Below are positions 49,952 through 58,564 of a stretch of 64,000 nt of DNA, in pieces. This stretch comes from a virus. The stretch is taken from positions 62,001-126,000 of IMG/VR virus record IMGVR_UViG_3300016457_000282. One strand, written 5' to 3'. Positions within the stretch are counted from its first letter, which is position 1; every line of letters starts with the position of its first letter. The notes under the pieces were generated by a model, which was given only the letters and a program-made list of their open reading frames with translations, made no database searches and was not told the origin of the DNA. Made by a program: the position numbers and the translations under genes.

Positions 49952-52087
49952 CTACTCCTCAACTGTAATAATCCTACACTTGTTCTTATCACCACTCCAA
50001 CGAATTTCCGGGATTATCTTTTCACGTATTATTCTGTGTTTGTATTTGATTAGGTTGGTTAAGATGTTTTTGATCACTACAGCGGGGTTTGCTGTAGGTT
50101 TGTAGCCAAGTCTAGGTAAGTTGTTCCTATCAGGGTTGTAGTAGTGATCTTCCGCTTCAACTCGTGGATTTTCATAGTGAGCGAGTTTGACAGTGAACCC
50201 CAGCTTTTCTGCCTCCCTCTTTACCAACCGAGCCAGCCAGATGATTTCGTATACATCCTCGAATTGGTTAAACACTCTATATTCTCCTTCCTTGGGAGGG
50301 TTCTCAATAGCAATACGGAAGCATTGCATGGAGTCTTGAATGGGAAGGAACCCTCTCTTCTGCTTCCCTTTTCCATAAACCGTTAGTGGAATTCCTACAA
50401 TAGCCTGAGCGCAAGTACGATTTACGAGAGTGCCGAAGCAGTTATGCACCTGGACGTTGTTTGCGACGTACGTGTGATCTTCTTCAACATGGAGGTTGTA
50501 TACCTTCCCTTTGTACATCTTACTTGAAACTGATTTTACTCGCACCAGGTTGTCAAACCCTCCTGAATGTAAATAGATAGGACAGCTCAAATCCATTACG
50601 CTTATGATCGAAGTCCCGTTTGCGACTAACCTGTTAAACCTCTCATACTTCTCAAGGAACGGATTAGTTTGAACTTGGAGCCATTCTTTTAGTTCTCGCG
50701 CTGTCATCCACCGTGTCGTCTCTTTACCGTGCGCTGAAGAGAGCGTCGTTACTAAGATGGGATGACCTGGCGTACAAACAATTTTTCCAAAAGCGCGCTC
50801 AAGTTCTATCTCTATCACTTCCCCAACGTATTCTCGTTCAAACTTCTTAAGCACCTTTCGAAACCGACCCTTATGAGTTAAGACTTTGTCTCCTACCTGA
50901 ACGTCTTTTATAGGTTTTACGCCCTCTAAGCATGTAATTCTGGTGTTAGGAGGAAAACATTCATCTACATCATAGCGAGTAATTAATCTCTCATCTCCTT
51001 TCATTTCGGGGATCTGAATCCCATAAACCACTCCTTGCATGATATCAGTAGATCTAAGCCCCCAAACGTCGCAAGCAAATCTAATGTTGACAGAATCGTG
51101 TACCTTCGTACAATGATAAAAACTAGGAGGTTGACAAGGAAAAGGAAGAGTATCTTTACGCCCTCTATATTCAACTTCAAAGAATCCCTCAGGAATGTCG
51201 AGGTTTGTGACGCCATACTCTCCCATTGTGTTTCCTGACCAAGCCGCTTTTCCGTTCCGGCGTACATATATGATTCCTGTAGGAACGGTGCAACAGTACA
51301 CCTTTCCTGCATAAGGAACCCATTCCATATCAGAAGGAGTTACTTTAGTTTGGCTATCTATCTGTGGAATTATGAAGCTAGATTTCTTTGCCACGTGATC
51401 AGCCCTCTTTATCTGCACAACTCCCGAAGGAGATTCTCTAAAGACCACTCTATGATTGGGAGTAATCACGAAATCGACATCGTCGTTCACAATTCTCAGC
51501 ATCTCTCCCGCATACGGATACTCAACTATATGGTTTGGACAGTTGAACGATACTTCTCCTGTTTCTCCGTTGAGACAGCATACTTTGTCAGAGTAATCTA
51601 GGTCCTTGAACAACTTCCATCCTTTACTTGTTAGCACCTCTGTTTTGTCGTCATAACATCCTAATTTAACTAAGTGGATATCCTTACTCACAGCTTTGAT
51701 GGCGTACAAAAGGTTTAAGGTCCCCACTAGGTTGTTGACTTGGGTGAAAGTAGTGTGATGTACATCGATCATTGAGTAAGGTGCAGAAGGCATTTCACCT
51801 AGGTGGACAATTGCATCTGGTTTGAACTCTTTAATGGAGTTCAACACAAATTTGGGGTTCCTTAAGTCCCCGAAATAGAAAATAGGTTTCCTACCAAACA
51901 CTTCCTCACAAGCACGTATCCTCTCTTCCATACTCGCGATGGGTGTCACGGATTGAGATCCCATCTCCTCAACCCACTCTCTTCTCAACATCAAATCACA
52001 GCCACCTACTACGTAACCCCTAGCAAGTAAGTAAACAGTTAAAGTCCAACCCAAGTAACCATCCATTCCTGCAATATACACTCTCAT
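49952..52087 (-). CDS. sqdB: UDP-sulfoquinovose synthase-like enzyme interrupted by two inteins
   Basis: 711 residues from ATG 52087 behind GGGAGGTTGCAG (a TTG six bases upstream is rejected). The exteins join into about 395 residues matching SQD1/SqdB: Rossmann start MRVYIAGMDGYLGWTL, HLGEMPSAPYSMID, VKLG-TMGEYG, SFYHCTKVHD, GVVYG, VFNQFEDVY, RVEAEDHYYN. In plant SQD1 the catalytic residues are Thr, Tyr and Lys; here Thr287, Tyr324 and Lys328 are present. Intein 1 is residues 144-286, intein 2 is 377-549. The enzyme makes UDP-sulfoquinovose from UDP-glucose and sulfite. In a phage it could decorate a surface glycan or reroute host sulfolipid, which is inference. Confidence 0.85.
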   Translation of the reverse strand: MRVYIAGMDGYLGWTLTVYLLARGYVVGGCDLMLRREWVEEMGSQSVTPIASMEERIRACEEVFGRKPIFYFGDLRNPKFVLNSIKEFKPDAIVHLGEMPSAPYSMIDVHHTTFTQVNNLVGTLNLLYAIKAVSKDIHLVKLGCYDDKTEVLTSKGWKLFKDLDYSDKVCCLNGETGEVSFNCPNHIVEYPYAGEMLRIVNDDVDFVITPNHRVVFRESPSGVVQIKRADHVAKKSSFIIPQIDSQTKVTPSDMEWVPYAGKVYCCTVPTGIIYVRRNGKAAWSGNTMGEYGVTNLDIPEGFFEVEYRGRKDTLPFPCQPPSFYHCTKVHDSVNIRFACDVWGLRSTDIMQGVVYGIQIPEMKGDERLITRYDVDECFPPNTRITCLEGVKPIKDVQVGDKVLTHKGRFRKVLKKFEREYVGEVIEIELERAFGKIVCTPGHPILVTTLSSAHGKETTRWMTARELKEWLQVQTNPFLEKYERFNRLVANGTSIISVMDLSCPIYLHSGGFDNLVRVKSVSSKMYKGKVYNLHVEEDHTYVANNVQVHNCFGTLVNRTCAQAIVGIPLTVYGKGKQKRGFLPIQDSMQCFRIAIENPPKEGEYRVFNQFEDVYEIIWLARLVKREAEKLGFTVKLAHYENPRVEAEDHYYNPDRNNLPRLGYKPTANPAVVIKNILTNLIKYKHRIIREKIIPEIRWSGDKNKCRIITVEE
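50441..50959 (-). other. Mini-intein 2 (173 residues) in the sqdB-like gene
   Basis: Starts CFPPNTRITCLEGVKPIKDV (Cys1) and ends HVEEDHTYVANNVQVHN before Cys550. Block B is CTPGHPILV; the terminal HN and +1 Cys are intact. Insertion is between YDVDE and CFGTLVNR of the extein. No homing endonuclease domain. Confidence 0.85.
51230..51658 (-). other. Mini-intein 1 (143 residues) in the sqdB-like gene
   Basis: Starts CYDDKTEVLTSKGWKLFKDL (block A, Cys1) and ends YVRRNGKAAWSGN before Thr. Block B is VITPNHRVVF with TPNH; block F is VYCCTVPTGIIYVRRNG. No LAGLIDADG or HNH homing domain. The +1 residue is Thr287, the catalytic threonine, so the enzyme is dead until splicing. Confidence 0.85.
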
Positions 52088-52112
52088 CTGCAACCTCCCA
52101 CTACAATGTAAC

Positions 52113-52139
52113 TAAAAAGGGCACGTGAGGGTGCCCTTT
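52113..52139 (-). terminator. Intrinsic terminator after 52165-53160
   Basis: On the minus strand AAAGGGCAC-CCTCAC-GTGCCCTTT is followed by a T-run (TTTTT). It ends the transcript of the 52165 gene just before the sqdB-like gene, making that gene need its own promoter. Confidence 0.75.
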
Positions 52140-52164
52140 CAATTGCGAGTTTGTGCTCTCTAAG

Positions 52165-53160
52165 TTATCTTTCCTTCTTGAGAATGCGCGCTGCGGCGCG
52201 TGCATTAGCAGCCCAAAGTCTCATCCCCCATTGTATCGCTCTGGCAATTATGTGAGTTAGGAATCCTCCCACAACCCCAATAGCGCTAATGGCAGCGACC
52301 TTAAGCGTAGTCTTCTCCGCAATTTTTTTAATGGCAGATTGAATTGACTTGAGAGCTGCCTTTTTCGCAGGATCCTTAACAGCTAGGGAAGCTACTTTGG
52401 TAAGACCTGCTGTGAGTATAGGAACACTCATTATTCCCGCAGTCGTGAAAAGGCCTAGCGTTCCCATCACCGCAGCAAAAGCTCCTACCCCCTCTACAGC
52501 CTTCCAATTATGGTATTGCTTTTGATATTTTTCGGGAATGAAGATCTTTCTACCATTTTTTAGAGTCACCCAGTATCCTCTTTCGCCTTTCCACGTAGTT
52601 AGTTTGGAAACTTTGGAAACCGGGTCTTCCTTTGCAGCTCTCTGAAGGAGAGCCGTTCCTTTCTTGAGGTTCTCTCTAGGTGTGAGTACAATCTCGAGAA
52701 CGATATACCCATTCTTATCAACCACTGAAGTGAGCTCAAACTGAACTTTTCCTTTATCTCGAGTAGGACGGAACCTAGAGGATAGTGGTGTCTTAAACAC
52801 TCTTATTGGTGTCTTAGGTATGTAATCGGCGGGCTTTTCCTTTTTAATTCGAGAAATAAACTCCTCAAAGAGCTTCTCTGTTTTCGGTTTACCAATATCC
52901 TTCTCCTGTGCTTTGAGAGATAGATACTCGCCGAAGTTAGACTGATGAAATGCTTTGGACCCAAGTACTCTATGTGCTTGAGATATCGGAGTGACCGCTC
53001 CTTCCTCTTTATACACTTCCTCAAATCGGGGAAGGAATTCCTCGAAGATCTCTCTAAACAAGGGGATAGTAGAAACGCCAGCCTCCCTCCAACCCCACTT
53101 CACTGAAATCCTGGGATTGACTTTCGCTGGCGCCGCTGCAAGAGCGAGTTTCCGCGGCAT
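52165..53160 (-). CDS. Membrane protein with KNGRKIFIP motif
   Basis: 331 residues from ATG 53160 behind AAGGAGGAATTAAG. The N-terminal half is soluble. YWVTLKNGRKIFIPEKY (about 201-217) resembles the KGRRIPI motif of the neighbours. Three hydrophobic segments follow (GAFAAVMGTLGLFTTAGIM; AAISAIGVVGGFLTHIIAR), ending in a basic tail. Could be a pore-forming or membrane-anchored virion effector. Family not recognised. Confidence 0.6.
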   Translation of the reverse strand: MPRKLALAAAPAKVNPRISVKWGWREAGVSTIPLFREIFEEFLPRFEEVYKEEGAVTPISQAHRVLGSKAFHQSNFGEYLSLKAQEKDIGKPKTEKLFEEFISRIKKEKPADYIPKTPIRVFKTPLSSRFRPTRDKGKVQFELTSVVDKNGYIVLEIVLTPRENLKKGTALLQRAAKEDPVSKVSKLTTWKGERGYWVTLKNGRKIFIPEKYQKQYHNWKAVEGVGAFAAVMGTLGLFTTAGIMSVPILTAGLTKVASLAVKDPAKKAALKSIQSAIKKIAEKTTLKVAAISAIGVVGGFLTHIIARAIQWGMRLWAANARAAARILKKER

Positions 53161-53237
53161 TCTTAATTCCTCCTTCTTAACCAAGTGCTAACCTTATTCT
53201 AGTAGGTTAAACTCTTAAGTCAAGGGGATGCCCACTT

Positions 53238-53837
53238 ATGAGAGTACCAAAGAAAACTTGGAAGAACAAATCTCAGTACAGGCTCTCCCTTGAGGAGAGA
53301 GAATACGTAGTCTCCTTACGGAGGACGGACTTCCCTCTGTACTACACTCCCTTAAACCTTTCCGAACTTGTTGTAACTAATTGGCTAGATCTTCGCAGAA
53401 GGTGCTCCCATACGTTCCAACGCGTCCTGTTCGTCTGGCCTTCGGATAACGAGAGTAAGAGCTACCGTATACCTCTCGATCTAATCTACCGACTTACCTT
53501 AAGAAAGACCTTACACATAGCCGTCTTCAAACCACTACGTTGGTACGTGAATAGATTGTTTGACGTACGTGTCCTCCCTACTGTCCTTTGGCTGGGATGG
53601 GATGCACGTTGGATCGAGCTGGGCCGCTTCGAGGGAGGTAACTTCACCGTACAGGAACTTCTAGTTATAGAAAGGAGTATTTCCTGGAATGGAGTAAAGG
53701 TATCAAACTTTGGCCTCGGAGGGTTCAAGGAAGAGGTCGAGCTCGATAGATGGGAAAAGCGAATTCAGTGGCTCTCTAAGAAACAGTTGTTGACCCGAGG
53801 CAGTTACGTTGCCTATGGAAGTAAACAGGGTCGATAG
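53238..53837 (+). CDS. Unknown plus-strand protein
   Basis: 199 residues. Basic and Trp-rich (WKNKSQYRLSLEEREYV; VLPTVLWLGWDARWIELGRF). The SD is weak (AAGGGG). Opposite strand to its neighbours. No domain recognised. Confidence 0.6.
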   Translation: MRVPKKTWKNKSQYRLSLEEREYVVSLRRTDFPLYYTPLNLSELVVTNWLDLRRRCSHTFQRVLFVWPSDNESKSYRIPLDLIYRLTLRKTLHIAVFKPLRWYVNRLFDVRVLPTVLWLGWDARWIELGRFEGGNFTVQELLVIERSISWNGVKVSNFGLGGFKEEVELDRWEKRIQWLSKKQLLTRGSYVAYGSKQGR

Positions 53838-53901
53838 TAACTCAAATAAATTTAAACACTTAGTAAAATTGAACTCAGTTCCCTTTTGTGGGATTACTAT
53901 T

Positions 53902-55221
53902 TTAGAAGGGTTTGAGTATATCCCTTGAGGCGAAGTAAAAAGCGTGCGTCGTGTCTTTGGTAGTACTAAATGGAGACGTGAGCAGACTCTTAGGAGTAGT
54001 TGGAATTGCAAAATACCACTCTAAGTCGTAGTTTTTCGTAACTCGATCAATTACTTTGGGGATGTTGGAAACAAGATCACGGCTACGGCCGCGAGTCAGT
54101 TGATCACAGAAAGTTGAGTAGAGTTCGAGGGCGTCGTCTCGATTCTTAACGTAAAACACCCATTCCCTGTTTAAGACTTGCATGGATTCTAAAAACGTTT
54201 TTGTTCGGTCATAGAACGCGCTGTTAAATTGAAGTGTTACGTAGTGAATGCGGTGGGAGCCCGCTACGTAATCAGTGTCACCCGCGTGTGTTACTAGGCG
54301 AATTTCGCGAAAAGCGAAGTTCCTCCGAAAAGGTACTTCAGAGAACACTTCTCTATTAAACCTGTAAACTCTAGTAGCGGTCTCCGGGAGTGGGGAATAC
54401 TGTATGTCCGGCCACTTCTTCGCGCTCTTTAAACTCGAACTTGCCCGTGTTATTAACTCAGGAACTCTCCTGTACGATGTACGGACGATAAATTCCTTCT
54501 CTCTTGTTGAACCAAAACCAATCCTATAGTGCCCAACAATACGGGAGACAGGGATTTTGGCGTGATCGACCATTCCAAACTTCTGAGCCTGACTTTGAAG
54601 GGTTGAAAAAGATGCGAACGGGAAGTCCTTGAGAATGTACTTCTGTGGGTTGAGTTGCATCTCTTTTAAGTCTGCAAAAAACTGGATCATATGGTGCGCG
54701 TAGGTTGGCGAATAAGGGGTTGAAACCCACACACCTCTGTACAAAGTAATACGAGGTAGTTCCTTAGACTCTTTTAGCAAAAGTGCCCTGTTCAGTGCGG
54801 ATACTTCATCCCAAAAAGGGTTCTTAAGTTCCCCAGAAACTAGCTTCTGTAGAGTATCCCTAGCTCTAGAACGGTTCCAATGCCAGTTCTCGATCAACTT
54901 CCTATACCACAACTTATCCTGTTTGTTTGGCCAAGTACGATATAGTTCTGAGAAGAGAGGATGTACATATTTTCCTGTGTTCCCTAAGAAGGTTTTAAAG
55001 TTACGATCCTTTACCAGCTTGTATAGTCCTACTTCGTCAATTCTATCCATCCAGTATTTAACACGTTGCTCGTTGACGCGAGCTCCCTTGGACTTTAACT
55101 TTAGGAATATCCTCCGACCTCCCTTTGTAATGAAGACACCCTCTTCTCCACTTCCATTCAAGTAGATCCTGAAAAGTTTGTTGCGAATCTTGTGGAAAAA
55201 AGAAGTGCGAAAGTAGTTCAT
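53902..55221 (-). CDS. ADP-ribosyltransferase-like protein
   Basis: 439 residues. The C-terminal half has the R-S-E layout of mono-ADP-ribosyltransferases: ITLYRGV with Arg162, FASFSTLQSQA (202-212, STS-like) and TREKEFIVRT with Glu241-x-Glu243. The N-terminus carries GVFITKGGRRIFLKLKS, like the KGRRIPI motif of the two zincins. Such enzymes attach ADP-ribose to host proteins or RNA; phages inject some. The substrate cannot be told; activity is inferred from the intact triad. Confidence 0.75.
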   Translation of the reverse strand: MNYFRTSFFHKIRNKLFRIYLNGSGEEGVFITKGGRRIFLKLKSKGARVNEQRVKYWMDRIDEVGLYKLVKDRNFKTFLGNTGKYVHPLFSELYRTWPNKQDKLWYRKLIENWHWNRSRARDTLQKLVSGELKNPFWDEVSALNRALLLKESKELPRITLYRGVWVSTPYSPTYAHHMIQFFADLKEMQLNPQKYILKDFPFASFSTLQSQAQKFGMVDHAKIPVSRIVGHYRIGFGSTREKEFIVRTSYRRVPELITRASSSLKSAKKWPDIQYSPLPETATRVYRFNREVFSEVPFRRNFAFREIRLVTHAGDTDYVAGSHRIHYVTLQFNSAFYDRTKTFLESMQVLNREWVFYVKNRDDALELYSTFCDQLTRGRSRDLVSNIPKVIDRVTKNYDLEWYFAIPTTPKSLLTSPFSTTKDTTHAFYFASRDILKPF

Positions 55222-55403
55222 TTCCTCCTCTCCCTTCTCTTGAGTTTACGACGTAGCAGACGCGCTTCTGAGATAGGAGTCAGCGAAATAGCGTCGCCTA
55301 TCAACGTAGTAAAGGGAACTCCTTCATGTGGAGCCTTGTGAATCCACTCGTCGTCGATCAACCTCGAGAGATCAAATACCTTGACTTTTCGTGTTTGTTT
55401 CAC
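55218..55403 (-). CDS. Small basic-tailed protein
   Basis: 61 residues; stop overlaps the ADP-ribosyltransferase start (ATGA), so the pair is coupled. MKQTRKVKVFDLSRLIDDEW, then L-rich helix and an Arg/Lys tail (RLLRRKLKRRERRK). Possible partner or antitoxin-like companion; no family recognised. Confidence 0.55.
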   Translation of the reverse strand: MKQTRKVKVFDLSRLIDDEWIHKAPHEGVPFTTLIGDAISLTPISEARLLRRKLKRRERRK

Positions 55404-55668
55404 AAGCTTCCTCCTAAGTTTTTACCTAATTTCAAGTCTGCAAGGTTTCTCCCTTTCTAAGCAAAGAGGGATGTCAATAGTGATTATTACGTTAACGTGT
55501 CGTAAAAGCAAGGGGGAGACGTGATCTTCAGTTGCTTGTAAAAATCGATTTTTAGCCCAGAAGTGCGCATACCTTTGGCACTTAAATCGCAGGTAACGCT
55601 CAACCTATACTTAGTTATACCCGAGGGTGTGGGGTAAGTTCGTTGTAGTGGAAAAAGAAAATTTTATA
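55404..55668. other. Gene-free interval with the second TTGACATCC element
   Basis: 55426-55480 on the minus strand reads TATTGACATCC, CTCTTTGC, AAAGGGAGA, CCTTGCAG, then AAATTAG, in the same order as 7007-7062. Otherwise no gene or strong signal. Confidence 0.5.
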
Positions 55669-56040
55669 CTAGTCGTTCATGTTCTTACTGAAGCGAAACT
55701 CTCGGGGACTCTTGACCCTCTCCAGGACTACATTGTTATCAATACGACCTGTTCTGTACACATATAAAGGGCACAATCTCGCAGTGCAATCTTTAGGTGT
55801 TCTGCTATTTGAACACCATTGACAATATCTAACTATTGCTTTATTTCTCTCAGCGGATCTACCTCGTACACCTTTACCAGTTCGGAAAGGGTACAGAGGG
55901 CAGTCTGTAAAGGTACACTGTGAAACTGCGTAAGCATTCCACGCGGAACAGTTCAAGCACCTTTCATGTACCGCTTTGGTACGAGTGAGGTTTACCACTT
56001 TAGTACCACCATCTTTAGCAAGAACTTCAACTTTGATCAT
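55669..56040 (-). CDS. Duplicated CPLY zinc-knuckle protein
   Basis: 123 residues behind AAAGGAGGTTAAC. Two repeats of a C-x2-C...C-x4-CPLYxxRTG unit: CLNCSAWNAYAVSQC/CPLYPFRTG and CQWCSNSRTPKDC/CPLYVYRTG. Common in Gram-positive phages. Zinc binding is likely; role unknown. Confidence 0.7.
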   Translation of the reverse strand: MIKVEVLAKDGGTKVVNLTRTKAVHERCLNCSAWNAYAVSQCTFTDCPLYPFRTGKGVRGRSAERNKAIVRYCQWCSNSRTPKDCTARLCPLYVYRTGRIDNNVVLERVKSPREFRFSKNMND

Positions 56041-56052
56041 GTTAACCTCCTT

Positions 56053-56490
56053 TTACTTCTTCATCTTCTTTTTGATCAACTCTTTAACACGGGGATCTGT
56101 AATCCCGGCTCTTTCAAACTGCTTGTCAATATCAGTAGTTTTCTTCAACCCTTTAACTACAACCTTTCCTGAACCCTGGATATTTACTGGGGCGACACGA
56201 GCTTTAACTACAGGTTTAACTACAAATGTATCCTCCCAAACACACAAACAGAATTCAGGGCTTACTATCTCCAACTTAACTGGTACCTTCAATTCCTTCT
56301 CGAAAGAGACCTTAACAAAGCTCTCAAAAGGTGGGATAGAAACGTCGATCGAGTTCTTTCGAATTGTAGCAGGAACTCCATATTCAATGCCATTGATGGA
56401 CATTCTCAGGAATCCCTTTAAGTTGGACGTATCAACTCCCGTGATTTCGGATTCGAAGGAGAGGTTGTAAGGTTTGTTAGGAGCGAGTTT
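56053..56490 (-). CDS. Small structural-type protein, paralogue 1
   Basis: 145 residues from ATG 56490 behind GGAGGTCAGT. Beta-rich (LKGFLRMSINGIEYGVPATI; VKLEIVSPEFCLCVWEDTFV). Paralogue of the next gene by the shared order G-x-EYG/GFP, R-x-I-V, WEDxxVxKP. C-terminal helical tail extra. No family named. Confidence 0.65.
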   Translation of the reverse strand, partial: KLAPNKPYNLSFESEITGVDTSNLKGFLRMSINGIEYGVPATIRKNSIDVSIPPFESFVKVSFEKELKVPVKLEIVSPEFCLCVWEDTFVVKPVVKARVAPVNIQGSGKVVVKGLKKTTDIDKQFERAGITDPRVKELIKKKMKK

Positions 56491-56843
56491 CATACTGACC
56501 TCCTTTTCAAAACTATACACGGCGTCTTCTCATTTACTACCTCAACGTTCTTGACTGCAATCGAAGGTTTAAACACAATGCTATCTTCCCAAGGAACCAA
56601 ATAGAAACCGCCGCCAATCACTTCTAATCTTACTTTATAAGTCCTATCAAGCGCAAGACTCACGAACTTCTGTAATGCGGGAATGGTAACAACGATCTTG
56701 TCTCGTAGGACTTCACCAGGAAACCCCAGCTCAATTTTACCGACTTGCACTCTTAAATAAGCTGTTAGTACGGAGTAGTGGACCCCTTCAATGGTAACTC
56801 TGAATTCGAACGTTTTTGCAGATTGTAAATATGCCTCAATCAT
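56490..56843 (-). CDS. Small structural-type protein, paralogue 2
   Basis: 117 residues from ATG 56843 behind GTGGAGTCGGTAC; ends in the ATGA start of paralogue 1. Shares LRVQVGKIELGFPGEVLRDK and LVPWEDSIVFKP with it. Likely beta sandwich. Function unknown. Confidence 0.65.
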   Translation of the reverse strand: MIEAYLQSAKTFEFRVTIEGVHYSVLTAYLRVQVGKIELGFPGEVLRDKIVVTIPALQKFVSLALDRTYKVRLEVIGGGFYLVPWEDSIVFKPSIAVKNVEVVNEKTPCIVLKRRSV

Positions 56844-57021
56844 GTACCGACTCCACAATCACCTTCAAGAGCTGACTTGTGTCAGGAGCATCTTTGGTAA
56901 CTAACCTATCAATATAAATTCGGGGTTTTTCCTGAGTAATCACTTCACCCCCACTTACTACTACAGGTTGAGCTTCACCTTTACATTTTCCAAAACCTCT
57001 TGTGATAATCAAACTCGTCAT
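56836..57021 (-). CDS. Small ITRGFG-type phage protein
   Basis: 61 residues. TSLIITRGFGKCKGEAQPVV is a short motif seen in small phage genes near tail or lysis genes. Overlaps the next gene by eight bases. Confidence 0.6.
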   Translation of the reverse strand: MTSLIITRGFGKCKGEAQPVVVSGGEVITQEKPRIYIDRLVTKDAPDTSQLLKVIVESVHD

Positions 57022-57029
57022 AACATCAC

Positions 57030-57434
57030 CTACACTCCCATACTGTAGTTCTCGGAAACTTTAATACGTTTAGGAGGTACAGGGGCGCCGGCAGTGGCTT
57101 TAGCATGAGCCACTGCCAGTTCTATCGTCCCTAGTTGGTCAGCAGGAATTCTCAGTTTTCTCTCAATCTGCTCTTTCAGAAACTTGAGTTTACGCAGCTC
57201 CTCCTTCACAGATTGGGGCATATTTTGGGGAATTGGGTAACGATCTTGAAGCTGCCAAATTCTCTGCTGTATTTGGTAATACCTATCAGACCATATCTTC
57301 TGGTCCAAGCGCTGCTCTATTTTCTCCACGTACACCTGTTTAGCATAACGGGAGTCCACTGCCGCTACAGCTCCTATCAGAGAGCAAAGCCCCACCAGCA
57401 CCCCTAATAAGGTACTCACTCTTCCTACCGACAA
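57030..57434 (-). CDS. Membrane-anchored coiled-coil protein
   Basis: 134 residues, TTG start behind GGAGGTTGAGCC. N-terminal membrane helix (LLGVLVGLCSLIGAVAAV), then heptad-like helices rich in Gln/Arg (YQIQQRIWQLQDR; LKFLKEQIERKL). Spanin- or Rz-like arrangement is possible, but no lysis role is shown. Confidence 0.6.
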   Translation of the reverse strand: MSVGRVSTLLGVLVGLCSLIGAVAAVDSRYAKQVYVEKIEQRLDQKIWSDRYYQIQQRIWQLQDRYPIPQNMPQSVKEELRKLKFLKEQIERKLRIPADQLGTIELAVAHAKATAGAPVPPKRIKVSENYSMGV

Positions 57435-57456
57435 GGCTCAACCTCCAAGTAGTAGA

Positions 57457-57795
57457 TCATTCTGTCGATATAGAGAAGCCCGAAGGAAGAGCGGGTAGTG
57501 TTTTTGTAAAGTCGAAAGGGACCGGATCACTCACCCCCCAAATGTTCTTCGCTCTTACTTCAACATGATGCTCCCCTTCTGTTACACTAGCTAGATCGAA
57601 ATGGAGACGTACAGTACCATTACCCAAATCTTGAGCAGGTACTTCGGTCTCAGTTCCATCTAGGGTAACTATGTAAGAGGTTACGTTAGTTTGGGGGTCG
57701 CAAACTAGATAAGGAGCGGCAAATGCACTCCCTGCCATGAAAATACAAAAAGCCAGAAGAAAAATTCCTGTCAATACTTTCGACATCCTAATCAT
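57457..57795 (-). CDS. Secreted Ig/Fn3-like protein
   Basis: 112 residues from ATG 57795 behind AAGGAGGGATTAGG; longer in-frame starts lack a site. Signal peptide ILxxFLLAFCIFMAGSAFA then YLVCDPQTNVTSYIVTLDG and NIWGVSDPVPFDF, a beta sandwich seen in several phages near tail genes. Confidence 0.65.
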   Translation of the reverse strand: MIRMSKVLTGIFLLAFCIFMAGSAFAAPYLVCDPQTNVTSYIVTLDGTETEVPAQDLGNGTVRLHFDLASVTEGEHHVEVRAKNIWGVSDPVPFDFTKTLPALPSGFSISTE

Positions 57796-57817
57796 CCTAA
57801 TCCCTCCTTCTCTTTTT

Positions 57818-58564
57818 TTAAACTCGACGCCTTTCATAGGCGTCATCTTCTTCACTAATCAATGCCCCGTCTTTATTGTAGAGATCAAATCGAGCAACTT
57901 CCGTAGTGTTATCTTCTTTATAAAACACCATTTGATGTCCGTCAAGCACCCAACGACCACCTTCAATGTCCTTAATAAAAGACACATCTAACTGAATAGT
58001 GGGAATCTTATCCGTTTGCTCTTTTACTGAGTCTATCTGGTCAGAAAGGGTTTTGAGAGAGTCGCTGTCAACACCTCTTATGTTCGCTTCAGCTTGATCC
58101 AACTCAGTTTTGGTTGCGTGACTTTGAACTTCCTCACCAAATGATCCAGAAGTAGTATGATCAGAGGTTGTCTCATCCCATACAACATCGGCAATCTCAT
58201 CTGCTGTAGGAATGGCATCAACAGACTCTTGGGAAGCCCTGGAGCTGATAGTTATATCTATCTTAGGTTCTACCATATTACGGTGGTTTTGAATCTCGTC
58301 AGCAGTATCATCCATCCACCCGCTTAACACTATCTTCCCATACTTGCTATATTCTCCATTGTTCATTACCCACAAGTATTCTTCTTTCTGCGAAATCGTC
58401 TGACTAAAAAGATACTTAAATATCCCTGTTTCTGCCACTTCAGAGCAAGAAGCACCATCCACCACCTTCGTATTGTCTGACAACCTGTACACATTAATCG
58501 TTACAGTATCTCCGCTATTAAATAACGCTAAAATGTTTGTGGACTCTGATTTGGCATACCTCAT
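57818..58564 (-). CDS. Tail-associated protein with vWDE-type segment
   Basis: 248 residues. N-terminal beta domain, middle ADEIADVVWDETTSDHTTSG then SFGEEVQSHATKTELDQAE, an element frequent in phage tail-tip and baseplate-associated proteins, and a beta-rich end. Start overlaps the previous stop (ATGA). Confidence 0.65.
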   Translation of the reverse strand: MRYAKSESTNILALFNSGDTVTINVYRLSDNTKVVDGASCSEVAETGIFKYLFSQTISQKEEYLWVMNNGEYSKYGKIVLSGWMDDTADEIQNHRNMVEPKIDITISSRASQESVDAIPTADEIADVVWDETTSDHTTSGSFGEEVQSHATKTELDQAEANIRGVDSDSLKTLSDQIDSVKEQTDKIPTIQLDVSFIKDIEGGRWVLDGHQMVFYKEDNTTEVARFDLYNKDGALISEEDDAYERRRV

